DNA of 64,000 bases from Bacillus sp. UNC41MFS5 (GTDB lineage: Bacteria > Bacillota > Bacilli > Bacillales_B > DSM-18226). The stretch spans positions 186,001 through 250,000 of the forward strand of contig NZ_KK366017.1 of NCBI RefSeq assembly GCF_000686805.1, read 5' to 3'. Each line of letters begins with the position of its first letter. The stretch's first letter is position 1. The position numbers and the translations under genes are program-made. Positions 27,252-35,309 of the stretch are shown here, one piece after another. Under the pieces are notes generated by a model. The model was not told where the DNA came from, made no database searches, and saw only the letters and a list, made by a program, of their open reading frames with translations.

Positions 27252-27440
27252 TTGACTATTCCTATTTGGGTATATGCAGTTGTGGTTGGTATTGTGATAA
27301 GTGCGCTAATGGCGATAAAAACGGGAAGAGAAGAGCGGCAATTAGAAATGGAAAACATTGAGCAGGAAGGCGAAATCTATATGAAACGCCTTGAACGAGA
27401 AAAAGAAAAACGGGAAGAACTTGGAGCAACAGGGGAATAA
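27252..27440 (+). CDS. yhaL: Sporulation-linked small membrane protein YhaL
   Basis: 62 residues: one N-terminal membrane helix (residues 4-20) and a charged coil-forming tail (EQEGEIYMKRLEREKEKREE). Matches YhaL of B. subtilis in position (between yhaM and prsA), length and layout. The start is TTG 27252 with AAGGAGC upstream. A sporulation role is known for the family; its mechanism is not. Confidence 0.8.
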   Translation: MTIPIWVYAVVVGIVISALMAIKTGREERQLEMENIEQEGEIYMKRLEREKEKREELGATGE

Positions 27441-27477
27441 AAAAAGCGGAAGCGCCTTTAAGGGCGTTTCCGCTTTT
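27438..27477. terminator. Bidirectional terminator between yhaL and prsA
   Basis: A 16-bp stem, 27441-27456 with 27462-27477, flanked by A and T runs, serving both convergent genes. Confidence 0.9.
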
Positions 27478-27485
27478 TGTTCTGT

Positions 27486-28358
27486 TTACTGTGCAGCAGC
27501 TTCTGTTCCGGTTTGAGGATTAAGCGCGTCCTTTAAGTCCTTGTCGCTAACTTTAACATCTGCAGCTTTAAGTTCACGCTTCATCGCTTTATTAATTTCT
27601 TCTGTAGTTAATTTTGAAGTTTTTACTTGAGTTTCGATTTCGTCCTTCATTTCAGCATATGGTTTCTTCTCTTTTTTGTCAGTTAATTGGATGATATGAT
27701 AACCAAATTGTGACTTAACTGGACCGCTAATTTCATTTACTTTTAGAGCATATGCAGCTTTTTCAAAGTCAGGATCCATCTTTCCAGTACCAAACCAGCC
27801 TAAATCACCGCCATTAGCCTTAGAACCTTCATCTGTTGAATATTTCTTTGCAACATCTTCAAATTTTTCGCCCTTATCAAGCTTGCTCTTCACTTCTTTT
27901 GCTGTTTTTTCGTCCGCAACAAGAATGTGACGAGCTTTAATTTCAGGCTGGTACGTATCATAGTAGTCCTTTAATTCCTTTTCAGTTACCTTAACGCCCT
28001 TCAAGGCAGCTTTTTCCTGCATCATGCCTAACTTCATTGTTTTCTTCAAATCATCTTCGCTTTTATAACCATATTGTGCGAGGGTAGTTTCAAAATTTGC
28101 ACCTAGATCAGTTTTTAATTGATCAATTTTTGCATTTAATTCCTTATCTGTCACCTTGTATTTCTTAGATAGAACTTTTTCATATACTAGTTGCTGAAGG
28201 GCTTGATCACCATACTTATCCTTCATTGTATTGTAGAGTTCTTCTTGTGTAACATTACCCACTTTGCTCTCTGCCACTGTATCAGAACCACTTTGGTTAC
28301 ATGCACTTAATGCAAGTACTCCACCGGCTATTGTAAGGGCTAATATCCATTTTTTCAT
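27486..28358 (-). CDS. prsA: Foldase lipoprotein PrsA (parvulin-type prolyl isomerase)
   Basis: 290 residues. Lipoprotein signal peptide with lipobox LSAC, acylated Cys at residue 20; exported and anchored to the outer face of the membrane, where it folds secreted proteins. An N-terminal chaperone region surrounds a parvulin PPIase domain (about 135-225: ARHILVADE, GGDLGWFGTGKM, FGYHIIQL). The start is ATG 28358 with AGGAGA upstream; an upstream in-frame start would bury the signal peptide. Lysine-rich C-terminal tail is typical. Confidence 0.95.
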   Translation of the reverse strand: MKKWILALTIAGGVLALSACNQSGSDTVAESKVGNVTQEELYNTMKDKYGDQALQQLVYEKVLSKKYKVTDKELNAKIDQLKTDLGANFETTLAQYGYKSEDDLKKTMKLGMMQEKAALKGVKVTEKELKDYYDTYQPEIKARHILVADEKTAKEVKSKLDKGEKFEDVAKKYSTDEGSKANGGDLGWFGTGKMDPDFEKAAYALKVNEISGPVKSQFGYHIIQLTDKKEKKPYAEMKDEIETQVKTSKLTTEEINKAMKRELKAADVKVSDKDLKDALNPQTGTEAAAQ

Positions 28359-28566
28359 GATGAAATCTCTCCTAAATAGTATATTCTTGTCCACAATCTC
28401 TACTATAACATAAATGGTAACTACTGCAAAAATAATAACTATGTTTATTTTTTGAAATTTTCCACAAAAGGAAAATTGAACTTTTCAAAAAAAATTGGGA
28501 AGTGCCTAAACGAAATGAATACTCGTTGAATAGAATATCGTAGAAAATGAAAAAGGAGGTATTACG

Positions 28567-28656
28567 ATGAGCCATGGATATGGAGCGGGCTTTGCTCTAA
28601 TTGTAGTACTTTTCATCCTATTAATTATTGTTGGAGCTTCTTGGTGTTGGTGTTAA
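28567..28656 (+). CDS. YjcZ-family sporulation peptide, copy 1
   Basis: 29 residues: glycine-rich start (SHGYGAGFA) followed by a single hydrophobic helix (LIVVLFILLIIVGASW). This is the pattern of YjcZ-family small spore-associated membrane peptides of Bacillaceae. AAAGGAGG lies before the ATG. It is a tandem near-duplicate of the gene at 28696; the function is not known. Confidence 0.85.
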   Translation: MSHGYGAGFALIVVLFILLIIVGASWCWC

Positions 28657-28695
28657 TATGCACAAAAAAGACCATTAATGAATGGAGGTAAATAT

Positions 28696-28788
28696 ATGTC
28701 TGGTGGAGCAGGTTACGGCGCAGGATTTGCGTTAGTGGTTGTCCTTTTCATCTTATTAATCATCATCGGCGCTTCTTGGGTTTATTAA
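28696..28788 (+). CDS. YjcZ-family sporulation peptide, copy 2
   Basis: 30 residues: SGGAGYGAGFALVV then a hydrophobic helix and terminal SWVY, nearly identical in pattern to the copy 40 bp upstream. AATGGAGG lies 8 nt before the ATG. Probably cotranscribed with copy 1 and ended by the hairpin at 28805. Confidence 0.85.
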   Translation: MSGGAGYGAGFALVVVLFILLIIIGASWVY

Positions 28789-28804
28789 TAAGGTCACAAA
28801 CTAA

Positions 28805-28835
28805 AAGCGATGAGAAATACTCTCATCGCTTCTAT
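28805..28835 (+). terminator. Hairpin after the YjcZ pair
   Basis: An 11-bp perfect stem (28805-28815 with 28821-28831); the T-run is weak (TTCTATG). Confidence 0.6.
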
Positions 28836-28879
28836 GTGTTAATTATACATATCCTTTTTCGCTCGGCGTTCTAGTTGGA

Positions 28880-29062
28880 TTATGTATATAAAATTTCCAA
28901 GTATGATGATATCAGAAGAATCGTAATGAGGATATTAATGGTACGAAATACCTTATGTTGGTTTTCTTCAGGGATTTCTTTTTGCATACAAAGTGAATTG
29001 GTCATTTTATTTACATAAAACAAGATGAAAATAGCGAAGACAATAAAAATGGAGATCATCAA
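28880..29062 (-). CDS. Small two-helix membrane protein of unknown function
   Basis: 60 residues with two hydrophobic segments (about 3-17 and 41-57) joined by a charged loop (MQKEIPEENQHKVFR). GGGAGGG lies 5 nt before TTG 29062 and 8 nt before an in-frame ATG at 29059, so translation is likely. I recognise no family. It faces yhaI across a 240-bp spacer. Confidence 0.55.
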   Translation of the reverse strand: MMISIFIVFAIFILFYVNKMTNSLCMQKEIPEENQHKVFRTINILITILLISSYLEILYT

Positions 29063-29305
29063 TGATTCCCTCCCTGTTGTTCGTGTTATGTTTAATACAA
29101 TATCAAAAATTACAAAAAAAAGATAGTCATAAAGAATGGAAGAGTTTTAGGCTTTAAGGGGTTACCTTGAACCTAATTTATTTATGAAGGAAATTTCCTT
29201 CTAAAAAAATTTTCTCTGTTTTAAGTTAAAATGGTTTACCCCATCTTTTAAAAGGTTAATAATAAATATATATAAATGTAATAGTTCTGAAAAGAGGCCT
29301 AGTGA

Positions 29306-29641
29306 ATGACTGAAAATGAATTGATGGACAGAATAAACCTCCTTGAATATCATCAAAAGCTATTATTAAAGTTAATCAACAATCCGAAGCTCGAATTATA
29401 TAAACTTATAATTGAAAATGGAATTACAGAACAGGAAGCAGGACAGTTTTTTTCTTTATGTGACAAAATGAACTTAAAATTGGAAGAACAAAAAGCGGAA
29501 GGGTACGTGAACTTCCATCCGCTTTTTCATGAATTATCATCATCTTTACCGTCAACTTTAAAGATTAAAGAAGTTATAAATGCTTGTTTAAAACAAAAGG
29601 TTTGCCTGTCCCTTTTTCAAGAGTTGGAAAAATACTTATAA
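29306..29641 (+). CDS. yhaI: DUF1878 family protein YhaI
   Basis: 111 residues, mostly helical, with NNPKLELYKLIIENGITEQE (residues ~25-44) and HPLFHELSSSL near residue 72, as in B. subtilis YhaI. It is convergent with scoC, with only 6 bp between the stop codons and no visible terminator, so transcripts of the two genes probably overlap. Function is unknown. Confidence 0.8.
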   Translation: MTENELMDRINLLEYHQKLLLKLINNPKLELYKLIIENGITEQEAGQFFSLCDKMNLKLEEQKAEGYVNFHPLFHELSSSLPSTLKIKEVINACLKQKVCLSLFQELEKYL

Positions 29642-29647
29642 AACAGA

Positions 29648-30223
29648 TTAAACCAGCTCTTGCTCAGGATTTTGTGATTTTTTTAGTTTCCCATCTTCTT
29701 CAACGAAGCGGCTTTCAATATTATGAAAAGAACGCTCGAAGATTTCCATAAAATCTTCACCATAAATATTACGGACGATTGCCATCATTTCAACAATTTC
29801 TGGAAACTTACCATATAATTCACGAAGGGGCAAAGCACCAGAAAAAACAGCATTGCCATTTGGCTCATAGGTTTCCATTAGTTGAAGTAAAATACTTTCT
29901 CCCGCTTCAGTAAGCTGAATATACGTATTACGTTTATCATTTTCCTTTTTGGAAAACTGCAGCAAACCTCGTTCTTCTAACTTTTTTGAAAAATTAAATG
30001 CTGTTGAAACGTGCATGACGCCAAACTTAGCCACATCCGAAATGGAAGCACCGTTTAAGTGATAGGCAATCCATAAAATATGGTGTTCGTTAATATTTAA
30101 ATCAAAAGGCTTAATCCATTGCTGCCAGTCTTTCTCAATCGCTTTCCACAAGGCTTTGCTTAGTTGAGCAACTCTCTGGGTAAAAATCATCGCTTCTTTC
30201 ATTGAATATTGTTTCTCAGTCAT
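29648..30223 (-). CDS. scoC: Transition-state regulator ScoC (Hpr), MarR family
   Basis: 191 residues. MarR-type winged helix (about 35-115) with [25 protein letters not shown] and [21 protein letters not shown], near identical to the B. subtilis Hpr pattern. It represses protease, motility and sporulation genes in growing cells (known for the family). The start was set at ATG 30223 with AGGTGA 8 nt upstream; GTG 30235 and ATG 30229 are alternatives. Confidence 0.95.
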   Translation of the reverse strand: MTEKQYSMKEAMIFTQRVAQLSKALWKAIEKDWQQWIKPFDLNINEHHILWIAYHLNGASISDVAKFGVMHVSTAFNFSKKLEERGLLQFSKKENDKRNTYIQLTEAGESILLQLMETYEPNGNAVFSGALPLRELYGKFPEIVEMMAIVRNIYGEDFMEIFERSFHNIESRFVEEDGKLKKSQNPEQELV

Positions 30224-30545
30224 CCCCATTTTCACCTACTTTTATATTTCTCTATTTTCATTATGCCAATAAAATAAAAATTAATAAAGAAAAAATTCAC
30301 AAATTTCTTAAAAATTTGAACAATAATCTATCGAAATTTTTTTAAAAAAGTGAAATTTGTTATAAATCAACTCTTTTACTTTTGATATCCACTGAATAAT
30401 AACAACTTTTAGAAAATTAAATTTAAAAAAAATCGTTTGATCTCCCTAATTACATTTAGACCTGCTCATAGGTATGCGCTGGTAAACATATAAATAGTTA
30501 CAACGTTCAGTCGAACTTTTGAAACAAAATAGGGGGACAAGGAAG
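30224..30545. other. AT-rich divergent spacer between scoC and a small membrane gene
   Basis: About 320 bp without a gene. I see one short dyad, CAAATTT/AAATTTG at 30300-30306 and 30312-30318, and no convincing promoter or known operator. Confidence 0.4.
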
Positions 30546-30737
30546 ATGAAAATTGCTGCCATTATTTTTTTTATCTTAAGTGCTATCCTTTTATTGGGTG
30601 CAATTAAATATTTAATCGAATTAACAAGACCAGGTGTTTATCCACCTAGACAAATTTTAAGAAAAAAAGCTGCTGCACTAATTGGAGGTGGAGGGATTTT
30701 TCTATTAATTGCTGTATTAATCTCAAAACTTATATAG
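30546..30737 (+). CDS. Small two-helix membrane protein of unknown function
   Basis: 63 residues with two membrane segments (about 2-20 and 41-60) separated by a basic loop RPGVYPPRQILRKK. The start at ATG 30546 follows AGGGGGACAAGG; a TTG 27 bases earlier is in frame but has no ribosome binding site. It occupies the place of yhaH in B. subtilis but I see no YtxH-like features. Function unknown. Confidence 0.6.
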   Translation: MKIAAIIFFILSAILLLGAIKYLIELTRPGVYPPRQILRKKAAALIGGGGIFLLIAVLISKLI

Positions 30738-30744
30738 AGGTATA

Positions 30745-30778
30745 TTAAGAAAAGAACCCCGCTGGGTTCTTTTCTTAA
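30745..30778. terminator. Bidirectional terminator before trpP
   Basis: A 15-bp perfect stem (30745-30759 with 30764-30778) between convergent genes. Confidence 0.85.
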
Positions 30779-30793
30779 TAAGGATCCCGTCGA

Positions 30794-31321
30794 TTATTTT
30801 TGAATGACGGAAGGTGTTGTTATTTTAGTTCGCTTCACTATGGATAGGGCTACAGGATACAAAATAATCATAATAACGGTATTCAGTGCGATAGCCGGCA
30901 GAACTCCTGCAGCAAAAAGTGCAGTGAATGATGCAGGTAAACCCACTAGAAAGAATGCTGCTGTTAAAAAGATTGTACCTGAAACAAGAGTTCCAATGGC
31001 AGTTAAAACACCAACACTAACAATCGAATTTCGGTATTTTTTTAAAGCTAAAAATAAACCAAGGAAAACTAAAGCAGTGATGGGTTTATCAATGATATTT
31101 GGAATTTGTCCGCCTGGAAACCCTGTGGTTAACGCTGACAATAATCCAGTTACAATGGCTAAAAGCATAACACTCTTTAACTCAGGAATAAGGATAATCC
31201 CTAAAAACATCATTGCAAGCATCATGTCAGGTTTAATTCCAAGAAAACTAGGCATTACCGTATGCAAAACTACCCCAATCCCAGCTAATAGTGCTAAAAC
31301 TACAATGTTCTTCGTATTCAT
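30794..31321 (-). CDS. trpP: Tryptophan transporter TrpP
   Basis: 175 residues with about five to six membrane helices and GIKPDMMLAMMFLGIILIPE near the N-terminus, as in B. subtilis TrpP (YhaG), an inner-membrane tryptophan importer. Translation is probably repressed by the TRAP protein: a phased series of TAG/GAG triplets covers its ribosome binding site (see 31324-31361). A CodY-like box lies upstream of its promoter. The start is ATG 31321, exactly in phase behind the last triplet. Confidence 0.9.
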   Translation of the reverse strand: MNTKNIVVLALLAGIGVVLHTVMPSFLGIKPDMMLAMMFLGIILIPELKSVMLLAIVTGLLSALTTGFPGGQIPNIIDKPITALVFLGLFLALKKYRNSIVSVGVLTAIGTLVSGTIFLTAAFFLVGLPASFTALFAAGVLPAIALNTVIMIILYPVALSIVKRTKITTPSVIQK

Positions 31322-31323
31322 TT

Positions 31324-31361
31324 CTATTCTCTCCTCTGCTATACTAATCTATTTGTTTCTC
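31324..31361 (-). promoter_or_regulatory. TRAP (MtrB) binding site over the trpP ribosome binding site
   Basis: Read on the minus strand, triplets at 31361-31359 (GAG), 31351-31349, 31346-31344, 31341-31339 (all TAG), 31336-31334, 31331-31329 (both GAG) and 31326-31324 (TAG) are all in one 5-nt register, each separated by two bases; only the 31356-31354 position is off. The two GAG triplets nearest the start are the Shine-Dalgarno sequence. NAG triplets at 2-3 nt spacing are the binding pattern of the tryptophan-activated TRAP ring, known to repress trpP translation in B. subtilis. Confidence 0.85.
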
Positions 31362-31401
31362 CTGCAGTGCACTCATTGCCTGCAGCGAAAAACCTGCTTT
31401 C

Positions 31402-31407
31402 ATTATA
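31402..31407 (-). promoter_or_regulatory. trpP: Likely trpP -10 element
   Basis: TATAAT on the minus strand, giving a leader of about 75 nt. The -35 (TTATTA, 17 nt upstream) is poor, suggesting an activator or a weak promoter. Confidence 0.5.
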
Positions 31408-31436
31408 ACATAATAATTTAATAATAATAAAGATAT

Positions 31437-31451
31437 AATTTTCAGATAATT
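31437..31451. promoter_or_regulatory. CodY-like box upstream of trpP
   Basis: AATTTTCAGATAATT matches the 15-base CodY consensus AATTTTCWGAAAATT at 14 positions. It lies just upstream of the weak trpP -35 and 18 bp downstream of the hit stop codon. CodY senses branched-chain amino acids and GTP. Confidence 0.6.
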
Positions 31452-31468
31452 GAAAATTTCATATAAAA

Positions 31469-31888
31469 CTATACTTGTTTATTAATATTTTCAGCCATTT
31501 CCTGTAATAATTCAAAAGAATACTCACTTTGATTACTTTTCCATACTGCTCCAAAACCATCTCCCTTTCCATAACGCGGAATTAAATGCATATGAAAATG
31601 AAAGACAGATTGCCCCGCATGTTCACCATTATTATTTACAGAATTTAATCCAATTGGATTAAATTCTCTTTTTAAGGCATTAGCAATGGCAGGAACCACT
31701 TCAAAAATATTTCTTGCAATTTCTGGTGTTAATTCAAATACGTTTTCCTTATGTACTTTTGGAATAACCAAAGTATGTCCCTTTGTTACTTGGGTAATAT
31801 CTAAAAAAGCCAAAACGTGTTCATTCTCGAAAACCTTGGCAGAAGGAATTTCTCCATTAACAATTTTACAAAAAATACAATCGCTCAT
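31469..31888 (-). CDS. hit: HIT-family nucleotide hydrolase
   Basis: 139-residue histidine-triad protein: zinc-binding CIFC near the N-terminus and the catalytic HFHMH (His97, 99, 101) close to the C-terminus. HIT enzymes hydrolyse adenosine phosphoramidates and similar nucleotides. Next to and divergent from ecsA, as in B. subtilis. The start is ATG 31888 with GAGGGGA 9 nt upstream; GTG 31894 is too close to that site. Confidence 0.95.
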   Translation of the reverse strand: MSDCIFCKIVNGEIPSAKVFENEHVLAFLDITQVTKGHTLVIPKVHKENVFELTPEIARNIFEVVPAIANALKREFNPIGLNSVNNNGEHAGQSVFHFHMHLIPRYGKGDGFGAVWKSNQSEYSFELLQEMAENINKQV

Positions 31889-31935
31889 ATACACTGTCCC
31901 CTCTATATCGTTTGTATTATTTTACCATACAAACT

Positions 31936-31973
31936 AAAAAAAGAAAAAGGCAGGATCCGCATGGAATCCTGCC
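31936..31973 (-). terminator. Minus-strand terminator upstream of hit
   Basis: Stem GGCAGGAT(T)CC with one bulge (31949-31973), followed on the minus strand by TTTTTCTTTTTTT. It lies upstream of the hit start and so ends no annotated gene; it implies a minus-strand transcript starting between 31975 and 32460, either a leader of hit or a separate RNA. Confidence 0.75.
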
Positions 31974-31974
31974 C

Positions 31975-32440
31975 TCTCGAAGGGGAATTGCTTCAAAAGG
32001 TACGTTCATTAGGAGTGTTCTTTGATAAACACCTCATTTTTTCGTAGAGTGTTTTTATAAAGAAACATTATTGTTCAAGCTGACCATCCCCTATGGTGTT
32101 TTTATATGTTTTCCCAACTTATAAAAACAGGTAGCGATCTGCGGTAAACACCTCATTTAATGTTTATTTTTTTAAGATAAACAGTTACTTGGTGTTACTA
32201 GAACTCAAAATGGTTACTGTGCACGCTGTACAAAACAACCATCCCCTTATCTGAAACGAATTGGAAGCTCACTTATTTGAAATGTTAATTGTCTTTGACA
32301 GACACCTCATCTCAAGTTTTAATGAATCGCTTCATTGAAGTAAGTTGTTTTCCCCTTCGAATATTATGATAACCAATCTGAAAAGTAATATACAAAAAAA
32401 CTGATAAAAATTTGAAAACTATTTTTATCAACAACATTTT
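31975..32440. repeat. Degenerate tandem repeats between hit and ecsA
   Basis: No gene found in about 590 bp. CACCTCAT within (A)ACACCTCATYT occurs at 32030, 32149 and 32303; ACCATCCCCT occurs at 32083 and 32238. The CCATCCCC-to-CACCTCAT distances are 65 and 64 bp, and the two paired units are 155 bp apart, pointing to a decayed tandem duplication or repeated structured elements. A 10-bp AT-rich dyad lies at 32402-32411/32421-32430 close to ecsA. Confidence 0.6.
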
Positions 32441-32483
32441 GTTAAAATAAAAAGATAATCCTGCTTAGGAAGGACGTTTGCAA

Positions 32484-33224
32484 ATGTCTTTATTATTAAT
32501 TGAAAATCTGGTTGGGGGATATACCAGAAACCCTGTCCTAAAAGATATTTCTTTTGAAGTAAATGAAAAAGAACTGGTCGGTCTCATTGGGTTAAATGGG
32601 GCAGGCAAGAGTACCACAATAAAACACATAATTGGCCTGATGGAGCCGCACAAGGGTGCAGTAAAAATAAAAGGACAAACCTTCACAGAAGATAAAGAAG
32701 CCTATCGTAAATTGTTTACGTTTGTTCCGGAAACCCCGGTCTTGTATGAAGAATTGACACTCGAGGAACATTTAAGGCTTACAGCGATGGCATACGGCCT
32801 AGATGAATCCAAGTATAAAGAAAGAGTAAGTCCGTTACTGAAAGAATTTCGAATGGAAAAGCGGTTAAAGTGGTTTCCTGCTCATTTTTCAAAAGGCATG
32901 AAACAAAAAGTAATGATTATGTGTGCCTTTTTAATTCAGCCATCCTTATACATTGTTGATGAACCTTTTGTTGGTCTTGATCCACTGGGAATTCAATCTT
33001 TGCTTGATTTGATGAAAAAAATGAAAGATAACGGTGCAGGCATCTTAATGTCTACTCATATTCTTGCGACAGCTGAAAAATATTGTGATCGATTTGTGAT
33101 CTTGCATGAAGGGCAAATTCGAGCAAAAGGAACATTAGAAGAGTTGAGGGAGCAGTTTTCAATGCCTGCTGCTTCTTTAGATGATCTGTATATTCAATTA
33201 ACAAAGGAAGAAAATTATGTTTGA
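32484..33224 (+). CDS. ecsA: ABC transporter ATPase EcsA
   Basis: 246-residue ATPase: Walker A GLNGAGKSTT, signature HFSKGMKQKV (a variant LSGGQ), Walker B LYIVDEPFVGLD. EcsAB is required for normal protein secretion, competence and intramembrane proteolysis by RasP in B. subtilis. The start is ATG 32484 with AGGAAGGA 9 nt upstream; TTG 32478 is too near. It overlaps ecsB by 8 bp. Confidence 0.95.
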   Translation: MSLLLIENLVGGYTRNPVLKDISFEVNEKELVGLIGLNGAGKSTTIKHIIGLMEPHKGAVKIKGQTFTEDKEAYRKLFTFVPETPVLYEELTLEEHLRLTAMAYGLDESKYKERVSPLLKEFRMEKRLKWFPAHFSKGMKQKVMIMCAFLIQPSLYIVDEPFVGLDPLGIQSLLDLMKKMKDNGAGILMSTHILATAEKYCDRFVILHEGQIRAKGTLEELREQFSMPAASLDDLYIQLTKEENYV

Positions 33225-34428
33225 TGAAAAAAAGCTTTGGAAGGAACGAGCAAGCGGTCGTGTTAAGGATTTAGGAAGGTATTTGCGCTATATTTTTAAT
33301 GGGCATCTTGTTGTTGTCTTATTGTTCTTAATTGGGACAGCTTCATATTATTACCAACAGTGGATTGAAAATCTGCCTGATGGCTTTCCTGTTGAAATAA
33401 TAATTGCAGCTGTCCTTGGATTTTTACTTACCTACAGCCCAGTTTATAATTTTCTACTTGATGCAGATCAGATATTTATCCTTCCCCTTGAGGATAAATT
33501 AAAAGGGTATTTCCTTCGTTCTGGGGTTGCCAGTCTTATTTTTCAGGGATACCTAATGCTCATGGTTTTAGCTGTATTAATGCCAATGTATGCACATATA
33601 AGCAATCATGGGTTTCAATCATTTCTGCCTTTTTTTGTGATTCTTCTTTTTATAAAAGCATGGAATTTAGCAGCAAGTTGGCGGATTGATTATTTTGTCC
33701 AGTCAGCAGTCCATAGGTGGGACTTGATTGTCCGCTATTTTATTAATGCCACTTTTACTTTTTTATTATTTAAACAGGCGAGCTTGTATATGTTGGTAAT
33801 CATTGCGGTGGTTTGTGCACTTTATTATCGCACTTTTTATGTTCAGACAAAGAACATGGGGCTTAAATGGGATAGACTAATTAATCAAGAAGAGAAAAGA
33901 ATGGCTTCATTTTATCGACTTGCTAATATGTTTACGGATGTTCCTAACTTAAGGGATACGGTCAAAAGAAGAAAATGGCTGGATGTATTTCTTAACCGAA
34001 TCGCATTCTCGCGAAAAAATACATATCTTTATTTGTTTTCGAGAGCTTTCTTACGTTCATCCGATTATCTGGGACTCTTTATCCGTTTAACTGTTATTGG
34101 CGCCCTTGCAATATATTTTATTTCATTTGGCATGGGTCAAATTTTACTAGGAATTTTATTCCTATATTTAACTGGTTTTCAACTTCTTCCGCTTTGGAAT
34201 CATCATCAAAACAAACTATGGGTGGATTTATATCCAGTGGAAAAAAGATTTAAAACAGCAGCTTTTTCCTCTTTATTAATGACTATCTTAACGATCCAAT
34301 CGGTAGTCTATACTCTGCTTATTCTGGTAAAAGGAGAGTTATTGAATTCCTTGCTGAATATACTTGCTGGCCTTGTATTTACCTATATATTTGTTCATAT
34401 TTACTCAAAAAAACGATTAAAAGCATAA
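33217..34428 (+). CDS. ecsB: ABC transporter permease EcsB
   Basis: 403 residues, with about eight membrane helices and a basic cytoplasmic N-terminus (KKLWKERASGRVKDLGRYLRYI). Length and layout match B. subtilis EcsB (about 408). Its start lies inside the end of ecsA, so the ATPase and permease are translated in a coupled way. Substrate of the EcsAB exporter is unknown. Confidence 0.9.
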   Translation: MFDEKKLWKERASGRVKDLGRYLRYIFNGHLVVVLLFLIGTASYYYQQWIENLPDGFPVEIIIAAVLGFLLTYSPVYNFLLDADQIFILPLEDKLKGYFLRSGVASLIFQGYLMLMVLAVLMPMYAHISNHGFQSFLPFFVILLFIKAWNLAASWRIDYFVQSAVHRWDLIVRYFINATFTFLLFKQASLYMLVIIAVVCALYYRTFYVQTKNMGLKWDRLINQEEKRMASFYRLANMFTDVPNLRDTVKRRKWLDVFLNRIAFSRKNTYLYLFSRAFLRSSDYLGLFIRLTVIGALAIYFISFGMGQILLGILFLYLTGFQLLPLWNHHQNKLWVDLYPVEKRFKTAAFSSLLMTILTIQSVVYTLLILVKGELLNSLLNILAGLVFTYIFVHIYSKKRLKA

Positions 34429-34433
34429 ACTCC

Positions 34434-34466
34434 AAAATCCCCTTTTGCATGAAAGGGGATTTTCTT
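34434..34466 (+). terminator. Terminator after ecsB
   Basis: A 12-bp stem AAAATCCCCTTT with its complement and TTTTCTT tail; it separates ecsB from ecsC, perhaps only partly. Confidence 0.8.
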
Positions 34467-34524
34467 GAAACCAATGGGCGGAAATTTCGTATATATGCAT
34501 AAAATTATTGTGGAGGGGTGGCAT

Positions 34525-35250
34525 ATGAACGAGTATGAGTTAAAGGTGTATGAGGAGATCGAAGAGTGGAAGCGAAAATTAACTAGACGCTCGGGGATGA
34601 TGAACCGCATATCGAAAAAAGCTCAAGGAAAAATTAATGAATTAATACCTGACAAAGTTCATGAGGTAATGACAGAGAGTATTAAAGCCATGGTCAAAGC
34701 CACTTTATTTGGATCGCAGATGACAACGAATAAGGACCAGGCGCGAGGGTTAAGTTTAGCAGAAAGAGATGAATTGGCCGTTAAAAAGATTGCTGCTTTT
34801 CAGAAGACAGCGATGATTGAAGGAGCAGGGACAGGGGCAGGTGGAATTTTGCTTGGACTGGCTGACTTTCCTCTTCTCCTTTCGATTAAGATGAAATTTC
34901 TATTTGAAGCAGCTTCCATCTATGGTTTTAATACAAAGGAGTATGCCGAGAGACTATTTATCCTTCATGTTTTTCAACTAGCGTTTTCGAGTGAAGATAT
35001 TCGTAAGAATACATTAGCAGAAATTGAAAATTGGGAAAAACGCAAAGAGACCCTCGTTGAAATGGATTGGCGCAAATTCCAGCAGGAGTACCGGGACTAT
35101 ATCGACCTTGCAAAAATGCTCCAGCTTGTGCCAGGAATTGGTGCGTTTGTCGGTGCATATGCCAATAACAACCTTCTCAAGCATCTAGGAGAAACAGCCA
35201 TGAACGCCTATCGATTAAGAATGCTGCAAAAATCCCCTGACCCAATTTGA
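34525..35250 (+). CDS. ecsC: EcsC family protein
   Basis: 241 residues. Helical N-terminus (YELKVYEEIEEWKRKL), then a glycine-rich GAGTGAGGILLGLADFPLLLSIK segment spanning a hydrophobic region, and LVPGIGAFVGAYAN near the C-terminus, all typical of EcsC. Function is unknown. The start is ATG 34525 with GGAGGGG upstream; the open frame upstream overlaps the terminator of ecsB. Confidence 0.85.
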   Translation: MNEYELKVYEEIEEWKRKLTRRSGMMNRISKKAQGKINELIPDKVHEVMTESIKAMVKATLFGSQMTTNKDQARGLSLAERDELAVKKIAAFQKTAMIEGAGTGAGGILLGLADFPLLLSIKMKFLFEAASIYGFNTKEYAERLFILHVFQLAFSSEDIRKNTLAEIENWEKRKETLVEMDWRKFQQEYRDYIDLAKMLQLVPGIGAFVGAYANNNLLKHLGETAMNAYRLRMLQKSPDPI

Positions 35251-35266
35251 GGCCAGGGGATTTTCT
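35229..35266 (+). terminator. Terminator overlapping the ecsC stop
   Basis: AAAATCCCCTG at 35229-35239 pairs with CAGGGGATTTT at 35254-35264, then TCTT. The 5' arm lies within the last codons of ecsC. Confidence 0.8.
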
Positions 35267-35309
35267 TATTGTATAGGAAATTATAAAATAATTAATTGTG
35301 GATAAATAG

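Noticed and set aside
28512..28530. FadR-like sequence upstream of the YjcZ peptides
   Set aside because: Matches the FadR consensus at only about 14 of 18 positions, lacks the perfect symmetry seen at lcfB, and the downstream genes have no link to fatty acids.
30804..31421. 205-residue open frame opposite trpP
   Set aside because: Antisense to a clear membrane-protein gene; composition is that of a reverse-complement shadow and no ribosome binding site is present.
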